From Pelecanus crispus (Eukaryota; Chordata; Aves; Pelecaniformes; Pelecanidae), in assembly GCF_030463565.1 (NCBI RefSeq), contig NC_134652.1, positions 20,313,397 to 20,377,396 on the forward strand: 64,000 nt of DNA. The letters run 5' to 3'. Positions 1 to 12,200 of this stretch are shown here, piece by piece. Made by a program: the position numbers and the translations under genes. The notes beneath the pieces were generated by a model that saw nothing but the letters and a program-made list of their open reading frames with translations, was not told the DNA's origin and searched no databases. Each line of letters begins with the position of its first letter. Position 1 is the stretch's first letter.

Positions 1-2512
1 CCAGCCTGGCCTTGAACACTTCTAGGGATGGGGCTTCCACAGGTTCTCTGGGCAACCTGTTCCAGTGCCTCACCACCCTTATAGTGAAGAATTTCTTCCT
101 AATATCTAATGTAAATCTACCCTCTTTCAATTTAAAGCCATTACCTGTTGTCCTATCACTACAAGCCCTTGTAAAAGTCCCCCTCCAGCTTTCTTGTAGG
201 CCTCCTTCAGGTACTGAAAGGACCCAATAAGGTCTCGCCAGAGTTTCTGTTCTCCAGGCTGAACAACCCCAACACTCTCAGCCTTTCTTCATAGGAGAGG
301 TATTCCATCCCTCTGATCATTTTTGCGGCCCTCCTCTGGACTTGCTCCAGCAGGTCCATGTCCTTATTATGTTGGGGGCCCCAGAGCTGAACACAGTACC
401 CCAGGTGTGGTCTCATGAGAGCAGAGTAGAGGGGAAGTCACCTCCCTTGACCTGTTGGTCATGCTTCTTTTGATGCAGCCCAGGATATGGTTGGCTTTCT
501 GGGCTGCAAGCACACGTTGCTGGCTCATGTTGATCTTCTCATCAACCAGCACTCCCAAGTCCTTCTCCTTAGGATTGCTCTCAATCTATTCTCCACCCAG
601 CCTGTATTTGTGCTTGGGATTGCCCCGACTCACGTGCAGGATCTTGCACTTGGCCTTGTTGAACTTCATCAGGTTTGCACGGGCCCACTTCTCAAGCCTG
701 TCAAGGTCCCTCTGGATGGCATCATTTCCCTCCAGCATGTCAACTGCACCACACAGATTGGTGTCATCAGCAAAGTTGTTGAGGGTGCACTCAATCCCAC
801 TGTCCATGTTGCCAACAAAGATGTTAAATGATGCCAGTCCCAATACCAACCCCCGGGGAACGCCACTCGTCACTGGTCTCCACTTGGACATCGAGCCATT
901 GACTGCAACTCTTTGAGTGCAACCATCCAGCCAATTCCTTATCCACCAAGTGGTCCATCCATCAAATCCATGTCTCTCTCCAATTTAGAGACAAGGATGT
1001 CATGCAGAACAGTGTCAAATGCTTTGCACAAGTCCAGGTAGCTGACATCAGTTCTCTTATCCATCAACACCGTAACCCCGTTGTAGAAGGCCACCAGATT
1101 TGTCAGGCATGATTTGCCCTTAGTGAAGCCATGTTGACTGTCACCAGTCACGTCCTTATTTTCCATGTGCCTCAGCATAGTTTGCAGGAGGATCTCCTCC
1201 ATGATCTTGCTGGGCACAGAGGAGAGACTGACTAGCCTGTAGTACCCCAGGTCTGTCTTTTTTCCCTTTTTAAAACTGGGTGTTGTTTCCCCTTTTCCAG
1301 TCAGTGGGAACTTTACTGGACTGCCACAACTTCTCAAATATGATGGATAGTGGCTTAGCAACTTCATCTGCTAGTTCCCTCAGGACCTGTGGATGCATCT
1401 CATCAGGTCCCATGGACTTAGGCACCTTCAGGTTCGTTAGAAGGTCTCCGACCTGATCTCCTACAGTGGGCAGTTCTTCATTCTCCCAGTCCCCGCCTTT
1501 GCCTTCTGCTGTTTGGGTGGTGTGGCTTGAGTAATTGCCTGTGAAGACTGAGGCAAAAAAAGTCGTTGAGTACCTCAGCCTTCTCCATATCCTGGGTAAC
1601 CAGGTGTCCCATTTCCTTCCAGAGAGGGCCCATATTTTCCCGAGTCTTCCTTTTATCACTGACATATATAGAGAAGCTTTTCTTGTTGCCCTTGATGTCC
1701 CTGGCCAGATTTAATTCTATCAGGGTTTTAGCTTTCCTAACCTGATCCCTGGCTGCTTAGACAATTTCTCTGTATTCCTCCCAGGCTATCTGTCCTTGCT
1801 TCCACCCTCTGTAGGCTTCCTTTTTATGTTTGAGTTTGTCTAGGAGCTCCTTGTTCGTCCGTGCAGGCCTCCTGGCATTTTTGCGTGACTTCCTCTTTGT
1901 TGGTCTGCATTGCTCCTGAGCTTGGAGGAGGTGATCCTTGAATAACAACCAGCTTTCTTGGGCCCCTCTTCCCTCCAGGGCTTTATCCCATGGTACTCTA
2001 CCAAGCAGATCCCTGAAGAGGCCAAAGTCTGCTCTCCTGAAGCCCAGTGTAGCGAGCTTGCTGTGCACCCTCCTTGGTGCCCTAAGGATCTTGAACTCCA
2101 CCATTTCATGGTCACTGCAGCTAAGGCTGCCCTTGAGCTTCACATTCCCCACCAGTCCCTTCTTGTTGGTGAGAACAAGGTCCAGCATAGCACCTCTCTT
2201 CATTGGCTCCTCTATCACTTGGAGAAGGAAGTTATCATCAAAGCATTCTAGGAAACCTTCTGGATTGTGGATGCCCTGCTGTGTTGTCCCTCCAACAGGT
2301 ACGGCGGTGGTTGAAGTCCCCATTGAGGACTGGGGTTTGTGAACGTGAGGCTGCTCCTATCTGTCTATACAGGCCCTCATCAGCTCGGTCTTCCTGATTG
2401 GGTGGCCTGTAGCAGACCCCTGCCGCAATGTCACCTTTTGCATCAAATTGTACTGCTTGATGATCTGGTCATTCACTGATCCAGCATGAAGAATCATGTA
2501 CCCGCTGCCTTA
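1..2512 (-). mobile_element. CR1 LINE, degraded ORF2, minus strand
   Basis: A non-LTR retrotransposon of the chicken-repeat-1 (CR1) family. Minus-strand frames give successive ORF2 pieces: end of the endonuclease near 1757-2323 (SDH-type motif CSDHEMVEF), reverse transcriptase near 939-1665 ([11 protein letters not shown]), the FADDT catalytic-loop equivalent near 770, and the C-terminal block [11 protein letters not shown] near 370-400. The frame changes many times, so it is a dead copy. The 3' end would lie left of position 1. The 5' end fades out around 2,400-2,512, so ORF1 and the start of the endonuclease are missing. It is more decayed than the other CR1 at 23.2-26.0 kb, which suggests an older insertion. 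The left boundary is artificial (window edge); the right one is good to about 100 bp. Confidence 0.93.
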
Positions 2513-5500
2513 GGCATCAGATAACTTGATCGATATTTGCACATATTTAATAAGACAGTTGTTGCTTGGAACTATACAAAAAGGATGTATAACTGACCCT
2601 ATTAGTTAAAGAGAAACAATCAGTCATTAGTTCATGTCAGCTTACTCAAAATGTAACATAAACCCTGCAAAACTGACTGTTGTCTGGATGTATGGTTGCT
2701 CACAAATTGACAGCACATGCTGGAAGGCAAATACAGAATGTGTCAAGTGGCAAGTCCATGGATGTGTCTGTCTTCTGTATCACGTGCCCAGCATCTTCTA
2801 ATTAACTTTTGACTGAAGGCATTTTCAGCCTCCCTCATAGATTTTGTGAATAACGCTATACTTGCCTACACACGTACTTTCTTATTTTACTGCATTAGCC
2901 AATCTCTTGTACCTTTTTTCCTCAATTTGTCTGTGTTTGTGTCAGAGTTTGTTTCAGAACATAGTGGGGACAGAAGGAGGGTGTGGGTACACACTGGCAC
3001 TGCTGTATGTTTGTCCTGAAGCAAATAGGTAAGGTCAAAACACGAACTTTACACTTCAAGCAAAACATCACAAGGCTTGTGAAGAGGCCAGTGATGTCCT
3101 TGGGGTCATGCAGGCACCTGCAGAGGCTGCTCAGAAAGCTCTGTCAGCTGCATTGGCATTTTTTTGCTGTGTATTAGAAAGTTGTGTTGGAAAAGGCAAA
3201 CTGTCCTGGTCTCCATTCCAGGGTTTTCATTGATCTTTTATGTATGTAAGTCCTAGCAATTGAATACCTCAAAGCTGAGGTTTAAAATTGTAAACTCATT
3301 TGGATCTCATTTGCTTTGTGTGTTTTTTCTAATTAGCTGTAGGAATGAACTTGTAAAGACTGCATCCAGCTGGGACCCTTTAAACTCACTTAGAAGCCTT
3401 TATGCATGAGATACCAGGTTTAGTGGCTGCTTAAAAAAGCTCTTGTAACCCCAGCCATGAATTCTTGTTTGATCTTTGTGAGCTGCTGTGACCATTGCTA
3501 TATAACCTAAACTATAGCTACATCAGATGTCCCGTTTGAGATGTGGCCTATTCTTTATAAAGAGTGAAGCACGCACATAATCAGGCGGAGCGGAGCACTG
3601 TGTATCTCTCTAAAGAGCCACGGAAATGGCAAGCAAAGCAGGTCATTAGAGATTTTCTTTTTATCATACCTGAGCTCTCTTCTAGTTCATTACTGTGGGT
3701 TATATTGTAATAGCACTTCATGCTGCAGTGAAGATCCCTATTGTGCTAAACTCCATATAAACACAGAGAATAACACAGACCTTGCAAAGACTTTATAATA
3801 CAATTTAACTTATGATGAAACAGATGTTTGTGACAATGGAAGAGAAGAGAATAAAGACAGCATTAGTACATGTTCTAATGCTTATTGTGGGCATTGCTTT
3901 GAGCTGTGAATTATTACAATGCTTTATAGAAATATTTACTTACAAATAAATATTAGCAAAGCCTATTATATGAAGAGAGAAAATAGGATAGTAATTTTTA
4001 TTTCCAAATAGTATACAGCATTTTTGGCCTAAAGTAAAATGTGTGATAGCTAACAGGCTGACTAGCACAGAAGCACAAATAAGTGGGACTTGACGAATAC
4101 ACAAAGACCTGGAACAGATATTTAATGGTAGCTTTTTTTAGCTTGTGTAACTGGGTGGTGGTGGTATAATATATTTTTGGCACCTTTTGTGGGTATTTCT
4201 TTTCACCGATGTTTTTCAAGGATACATTTTCAAACATGGTTACCTTAAATCACTGCTCAGAAGTGTTGACAAGCACACATTTTGTCGTGAGGTTACGAAC
4301 GGTTCTCTTCGCTGTTCACTTCCTGTGCCAGTTCAGGTGCCTCATACGACAGCACAGCCAATGGCTTTTGGACTTAACCCCTGTCTTTGAAAATTGCACT
4401 TGATTTTTCTATTTTTAGTATTTATGGGCTGTGTTGTGTTAGCGTATAGGGCTTGATCATGCCCTGTATGATCAGCTGCAATTCTTGGGCTTTGAAAGCC
4501 AATTGGGTACATTAGGATAACGCTCCTTATTCTTTTTAAATCAGAAGACTACCCAAACTTTTTAAAAAGAGTCCACTGATTCTCTTGTACAGTGTTGTTA
4601 CAGGGTATTATTTACAGCCTAGTAGGAATTCAGCTAAGCTTTCAAAGTGTTGTGCTTTTTGTTTGTTTTGTCATTCCTGTTTTCTCCTATTTTGTTCACC
4701 TTTAAGTTTGGCAATGTGTATATGTTTTCCTGAAATAATTTTGTAATGCTTTTGAGATGCACCTTCTGATATCTCAGAGGGGCAGCCAATGAATACTTCT
4801 CAAAGGTTCACCTGTGGTGATATTTAGGGTTGGCTCTGGGGTGCCTTGCTGTTTTGGGTCAGGGAGTTCTGGGCTTTGCAGAGCCAAGCCTTGAGCATCA
4901 CCTGGCCGAACGGCTTCAAGGACTGAGAAGGCACATTAGTAGCCATGTAGCTTGAGCTGCACTTTTGAGGAGCTCTGCAGCCCTCTTACGTGCTGTAACA
5001 GGTAACAGTTCCTGGGAAGCTTGTGGTCCTTGTTAGCGGGAATGCTGCATATTCAGTATCTGTCATATTAGGTGATGCAGAAGCTATTTGAGGTTTCTTT
5101 CTAAGCAAAACTGAAAGATATCCCAGATAGTTTGCTTATGTCTTATAAATCTTTGATTCACCCAGGGGCTAGGTGCCTTCTGGTGATGGCAAAACCATGG
5201 TCTGAAACCCAGCACTGACAGCCAGTGCTGCGTGTTCCTTCACTGAGCAGAATGGGGTGTTTTGGGTCCCTCAGTCTAGCCCTGCCATGCAGTCACTGAT
5301 GCAGGAAGGACTAAGGGCTGTTGGTCCCTGGCTGCTGGTGACACCCACAGTATTAGCAAAGCTACTCCAACACACCACTCAGTTACTCATACAGGGTCCA
5401 GTGGGCGCCATTTGGTCTCCCTGCAGTGTCCTGCAGCACTCAGTGTGCATTTAGAGTCCATGTTATGGCCTGGATGCAGACACTGCTTTGATTTAAGTGG

Positions 5501-6135
5501 GTGAAAGAGGGGGACAAGCTAGCTCTAACCTTCAGTGAATCATCTGTGCTCAGAAAATGAAGTCACCATGTCCTGCCTGATTACAGCCTTCGTCTAAGGT
5601 TTGGCTTGTGAGAACAATGAGGTCATTTCATCATCGGATCTTCTCTGATTTTGCAGCGAATGTTCCCTTTTCATACAAAGGTGAAAACTGTATTCCCTCA
5701 AACAAAAACTTCGCACTAAATTGTGTACAAGGAAGAATAGCTGCTTTGAGTGGAGACTGCAATTGAAAATACAATTCAGGCCAGGGACTGGTGTGAGCAG
5801 GGGGAGCCCACTGAAGGTAGATGAGCTGCAGTGGCTGGCACCAGTGAAGTGTGTGACTACGTGTATGTGCTGTGACATTTGTCGGGGAAAAGGGTGTCGT
5901 GCTAGGATGTAACTGCTGGGCAAATTACCCTGAAATAAATGAGAGCAGACACGGGGACAAATTCTGATGGCACTCGTGCCTCCAACAAATTTTCATAAAC
6001 TGCATTTGAAAGAAAACCTTTGCTTTTATGCAGTAAAGACGAAGCAGCGTGTCCTAGCCCAGCCATGCAGGTTGCAGCACGTGCGACGTACCCTGATTCC
6101 CTCTCTGCCTGTTTTTTCTCTCTCTCTCCCTTCAG
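2513..6135. other. Sequence upstream of SLC16A12 coding exon 1; no gene recognised
   Basis: AT-rich sequence with no reading frame resembling a known protein and no CpG island. Non-coding 5' exons of SLC16A12 could lie here or further left, but I could not identify any. The stretch ends in a long pyrimidine tract and an AG (6131-6135) that looks like the acceptor of the first coding exon. Confidence 0.5.
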
Positions 6136-6210
6136 ATGGCCAGTAACCCGTGTGCCCGGCAGCCCCGGCCTGCACTCGGCAAGCCGGCCGGACTCAGCCC
6201 CTGCCACTGA
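6136..6210 (+). promoter_or_regulatory. Upstream ORF in the SLC16A12 leader
   Basis: Directly after the acceptor-like TTCAG at 6131-6135 comes an ATG that opens a 24-codon reading frame ending in TGA at 6208-6210. It is in the same frame as the main start at 6247 but is closed 36 nt before it. If the acceptor is used as read, ribosomes scanning the mature message meet this ATG first, which could lower translation of SLC16A12. Confidence 0.45.
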
Positions 6211-6246
6211 GGCAGGGAGGAGGGAGGAACCGCCCCGGCCTGCGCC

Positions 6247-9200
6247 ATGGCCTCGCCCCAGCGGGCCCGCCACGCCGGCCCTCCCGATGGAGGCTGGGGG
6301 TGGATGATCGTTGCCGGCTGCTTCCTTGTCACTATCTGTACCAGGGCCGTGACGAGGTAAAGCGGCTGCTTCTTGTCTTTCTGACCTGTTCGTGGCATTA
6401 CCCCTTTTTCTTTTCCCCTTAGGAAGAGGATTTGGGATCTCCCCTGATGTCCCACAGCCGCAGGGGCTGTCCTCGCTAGCTACAAACCTCTCTCTTGCTA
6501 CGTTTTTAAAGGCTTCCTGAAATCCCTAAGGCTGTGGGGACGGCTGAGGGATTATGAGCCCTCTGGTTTTAGTCTCACCTCCTCTGACAGCTGCTCTGTC
6601 TCTCAACACCCTCTCCTTGATTTTTTTCAGAATCAAAGACTCAGGCAGGCGGCGTTCTTTCAGGCTGTGGTGGTTTGGTCAGGGGCGGGCGGAATCACGC
6701 AGGGTCTTTTTGGGTCTGCTGTGTCCCTCTGACCCCACAGCCGTGCTTATTTGTGCTGGTCCCAGTGGGTTTGCTTGGCTCCTGAGTCTATCTGAGAAAC
6801 CTGTAAATACCCCCTTCCACTGCAAACATTTCAGGTACCATCCTGCCCGAGAAGGTCCATGCCCTAGAGAGGAGGCCCCTCTCCGCACCCTTCTGGTATC
6901 CAGAATATGTAGAACATATTTTCTCAAAAAGACTCCTCAGAAATAGAAAGAGCAGGAATAGACTGCTGCCTTGCATTAACGTAATGTATACATCTGGGGT
7001 GAGATTGCTTCCACAGCTGCTGTTGGGTGACTTTGATGTCAGCTGGAGACACAGGAGCCTGGTGTGTGTGAACATGGACATTTAAGCTATATTAAGCAGA
7101 GAGATAAGCACCCTGGTAAGTGAGGAACACTGAGACAGTGTCTTGTTGGACAGTCAGTGTAATGTAAATACAGTGTTTCCTACCTAAATTTTACATTTCT
7201 TTTAAAATAAAGCTGCCAGGTTTAGGGATCTAAAGTCTAGGTTCTTGGAGTCAACAGCATAAAAGGGATATGGAAACCTTGATGCAGTGTTAATTTATGT
7301 ACACAAATGTACCAATTCCATAATAACGGTAGAGACTTCCTAGTTGGATTTAATTCCTTTTTCGTGTGTGAGATGTGTTACATCCAAGAAATCATTTAAT
7401 GACTGGCACACATCTAGAGTATATACAAGAATGAAGTATGTGCGAGAAAAAAAGCTGAAGAAAGTGGTTATTCCAGAATGAAACTATGCAGTCTTTTAAT
7501 CCGTTCTCCTGCAGAGAGAGGTAGAACAGTAACACTCGTTAAGCAGAGCAAAATAACCTCTCCTGGAAACATTTTAATAAACTGTTGGAAGGTCCATGGG
7601 CTCCTGCTGTGTTTTGATTCTCTGTTCATGAGGAGTTGCTTTTCACTTGCTTTGCACTTGTGCATCCATGAACACACAGCTATAGGTGGTGTTGGCTCTA
7701 TAGGTACTATGCTGGCCCTGCCCTGCCAGTTCGTGCAGATGTGTATGCCACCATGAGCGAGCAACCAGGTCAGTGAAGAACTGGGGAGCTGGGGCTTTGT
7801 GTACCAGGGAAGCAACATCATGATGTGGGCTATAAATTGCTGGTCATAATTACAACTTCAATTTCATTTCAGTTAAAAATAATATGAGTTATAAAAATCT
7901 AGCAGCAGATACCACAGTGAGAAACATGGTATTATAAAATTCATAACCTCTCTGGAGTAATTCTCTGTCTGAATTAGGTTCTACATCAGCCTAATTGTCT
8001 ACTCCCACTGTTGGGCTAATAGTTGGACACCAATTCAGTTGTTGCCAGTGCAAAACAAGGATTCTTCTCGGGCTGAATCACCCTAGCCTAGGGTGCCTTA
8101 CACAGAGTACTGTTGGAATTATTCAACTTGCACACATCATTTCATGTCCTGCCCCTCATGCATAAGGTAGCCCTTCATTTCCAATATCCCTTAGAAACTA
8201 TTTAAAAATTTCTTCATCTCATTGGGATTTAGGCAAACCACAGATTTGATTTTCCTGGGAGCTGGAGAGGACCTTCAAGTCGGTACTCTTTATACCTGAG
8301 GAGCAAGACCAGTGTTTTCTGTGATGCAAAATATCCCATGTTCAACAGATTGGTGTTCATGTTTTCTTTCCTAGGTGCATCTCCATTTTCTTTGTGGAGT
8401 TCCAAGCATACTTTGGGCAGGATTATGCCAGAACAGCTTGGATCCACTCCATTGTCGACTGTGCTACAATGCTCTGTGGTGTGTATTACCCTTTTAAGAC
8501 TAATGTGGCTGCTTTTTCTTCAGCTCCATCTGGTTTTAGTGTGTTCACAAGTTGGTGGAGTCAGCTGGGAAAGATAGATCTTGTAGGCTCTCTGGGGTAT
8601 GGTATATCCAAGCTGCTTCCCCCAGCATGGTTGTGCAGGAAGGGAGTGTCTTCATACTCCAGAAAAGCAGCAGACCTTTGTTTTGTCAAATGATCTAAGT
8701 TTTCAGAAATGTACTTTTGTTGAGGTCTAGTGGGACAAGTCGTGTTTGAGAGCTACTAACTGAGCGCTTGTTTCCTTTGCCTTTTGATTGGAATCATATT
8801 TGAGTCTTGGCACAGGATGTACATCTTGCCTTCAGATCAAGTCACAGTCACCCTCCTTTTAGCAAACTTGTATGTTTACAAATAGTCTTGTCCCTTAGAA
8901 GAAAATTCACTGTTACTAAAAATGACATGCATCAATGCAGCAGTTGTACCGAATTTCTCATGGGTTTACTTTAAGACTGTACAGCTGGGTGAAAATCCAT
9001 GCCCTAATCCTGTGGAAGAGGGTTAATCCATGAGAATTGCTATGAAAGCACAGGGTCACAGCTGGAATAAAAGAAGCTCTCTTGTGTCAGCCAGGTTATA
9101 TCTTAGGAAAAAAGAGAAATAAGGATAACTTTTTCCCAGCATTGCAGGTAGCAGAGAGGGAGAGGGCTGGTGATGATGCCCCATGGTAGAGGCAGGGTGA

Positions 9201-12200
9201 TCTGGGAGCCATCAATGTTGGAGAAGTGCAGGAGAGGGGTGGCAGCCCTGGAGATGGTCCAAAAGATGTGAGATCTCTTCTGTTTGGGTCTGATGCAGAG
9301 CCCACAAGGCTAGGGAGGAGCGAGGAAGGACGCCTGCAGTTACTGAGGGCTGAAGTGCAAAATCCAGGTGGGGAGAGGTCTCAGTGTTGTAAGCAGGAAG
9401 CAGTGAACAGTGTGGGCTGTTGCTGTGGCCTCTGTTGACCCCAAAAACTGCAGAGTATCTGTGTCCCGTAATTACTTTGATCTACTAAAATGGCTGCTGA
9501 GAAAGCTACTGTAAATTTCAGTTTTATCCTGACTTTCAGGAAAATAATTTTTAGAAGTTTTTTGGTGCTCGCACCATTGTGATAGGGGGGATGTTGGAAG
9601 ACCACTCGGGGTAGCTGTGATCGCCGTTTTCTCCTGCTTGCCTACTGCTTCCCTTTCCTTGATGACTGTTGTAACAAACTGTGTGTGAGGACCTGCCATT
9701 AACTACCAGCTTTATTTGTTTCTTTGAAGCCCCACTTGGGAGTTTAATCAGTAATCATGTATCCTGCCAAGTTGGTATCATGCTAGGAGGCCTGCTTGCA
9801 TCTACTGGACTGATTTTGAGTTCATTCGCCACCAGCCTGGAACATCTCTACTTATCGCTAGGAGTCCTTACAGGTAGGAGGCATTCAGCCCCTTTGTTCC
9901 TGCCAGGAAAACAACATGGGAGTGTTAAAAATGATGGTCCTTCCTTTCAAGAGGGGTGATCTCTTCTCCATGTCATATTGCCACTGCACTGGTCAATAAA
10001 GATAACTCAGACCTGTTCCCCTCATTGTAAAAGAGAGGCTCTGGCTGCCTTGTGAGGGTTTCAGCACTCAGTGAGTCTCATACAGCCCAAATGCAGCATA
10101 CTGCAAAAGCAACTCTTTGACTTCTGTTAGAGAGAGGACTATGGATGAAGTTCTGAAATTATGGGGGTCAGGAAGGACTGCTGTTGCAGGTGATACACAA
10201 AAATGTTTCCTTTTTTGCCTGTGATTTGGGAAGAATTTGTTATGGTAGGAGTTCTAGACTGTCCCAAAATATTTGCATATTAAAAAAAAAAAAGTTTAAA
10301 TTGAACTGAAAGAGTAAGCAGGCAGAGGAGCACTGGGTAAATACGTGGTACCTCAGCTGTGCACCTTATTTTTGTCTGCATTACATTCCATTTGAAAAGC
10401 AAACAAATTGCTGGTTGGTAGTGTTGCTGTAGCAGCTCCTCCATTTGTGTTCAGGTATGGTGGTAAAAAATATCTTTGCTCTGTCCTATCTCCCCATGTT
10501 TGCTGTGCACAGAGGAACTTGAGAGGTGCCCACGGTCACACTGACATTCCATCCTCATTAATACTGACCTGGTAGCCACGGTGATATAAGCCCTTGTACT
10601 TGGTCCCCTGCTGTTTAGTAACAAGTTGGTGGAATTACTGCAGTTCACATGCTGCCAACAGCTTATTTGTTTTTTTTTTTAAAAAATAAAATCCTTATTG
10701 TAGTGCATGCCACTCCTGTATTACAATGTTAATCTTTGACAAATGTGTTCATAACAAATAAAAAGGCTCCTTGTAACTCCAGAGAGTGTGCCACATACCA
10801 TGCTAATGCCACTGAGGCTTCCTTAGTGAGAACTGCTGTGAATACTGAGGTGAAAAAGCAGTAGTGCTTTGTACATGGAGTTGTAAAGAGCCAATTCTAC
10901 AAGCAGTGAACTTCTAGTCTGTGGGGACTGATTAATGGAGAGATGAACTGTTTGTAAAGGCTAGAGGTGCTGCCCCAACCCAGGGAGGAGGTGGGAGCAT
11001 AACTGGTGAAGGTCTCAATCTATAAAAGCCGCAGGACTTGAAACTGTGAGGAGTGAAGCAGAGGTGAGATGGGGGAGTGGCAATAAGCAGCAGAGTTCCT
11101 TCTAAGAGGTATGAAAATGTTTTCAGCCCCAAACTTTGCATTTCCACTTTTGACAGGACATTTATTGGCTTTTTTGGGGACCTATTTCCCCCTGCCAACT
11201 AGCTAAAAAATAAATGGTGTGTACACCAAATAGAGTATGATTTTCACAGCTCTTGAGTGATGATGAGCTACAGCTCAGGGCTGCTCCTCCAGCAATTCTG
11301 CCCACACAGGTCCAACCCCAGCTCTCTACCCTGCTTCTCCCCTCGCTTCCTGAGGGGTGCCAGAGTGGGCACCCACTGCCCAGAGCCCCTCTAATCCACT
11401 TATGCCGTCCTGGCAGGCTTAGTGCCCACCCAGCACAGTGCGGCCTTTGAGGAGGACGTGGCAAGCTGGTTACGGCACCGGGTGATTATCTCCTCTATTG
11501 GCAAGTTCTGCCAAAGGCAATGGGGACCATTTTACCCTCAGTGTAGGACATGCTCCAAAACCCTTGTCAGGAGCTCATTTCTGCAGCTGATATGTTTTAG
11601 TGTTAGGGCAAGCATTTGATGATTAAAATCTGCTCTCTGGTTCTGCAGCAGAGACCGCAATCTTTTTCCCAGTCCAAGAGATGGATCTTATTTGTTTACT
11701 AAATTAGTCATGGCTTTGTTTTTTGAGGCTTTTCCCCCCCTCTTTACTTATAGGCAGGGGTTTAAAATGGTCAGGACTCCAAGCAGCTGCTGCTTGGAGT
11801 TTGTTTAGCTGACTAAAAAAGGTTTATTGTAGAATATTAGTAACAGAGACAGACTCTTTGTACGGTGTTTCAGAGACCTGAAAATTAATGTTCAGGGTTG
11901 CAACAGACCAAAACACAAAGTGGTGCCTCATCAGGCCAGTGTGCCCAGTGCCAGCATCTGTGCAGACCCGGGGGCAAGACCTCATCTTGCATCCAGGAGG
12001 GGCTGACACACTATTTCTGACGTTCATTCATCGTCCTTGTTCTTGTTAAGTGAACCCCATCACTTCTTTCTGAGCATTGTTATCGTGGATTAATGATGAT
12101 CCGTTAGGTTTGTCAAGTCAGTGACCCTGACAGAGGAAGAAAGGAGTCATCCTGGTTTGTCCTCACACTGTGACTGAGCTGCGTGATACATAATCAGAAA

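Noticed and set aside
207-2397. Many medium open frames on both strands at the window start
   Set aside because: They are pieces or shadows of a decayed CR1 ORF2.
5902-6455. Minus-strand frames of 107-123 codons over SLC16A12 coding exon 1
   Set aside because: They are antisense to a confident coding exon in GC-rich sequence, with no similarity recognised.
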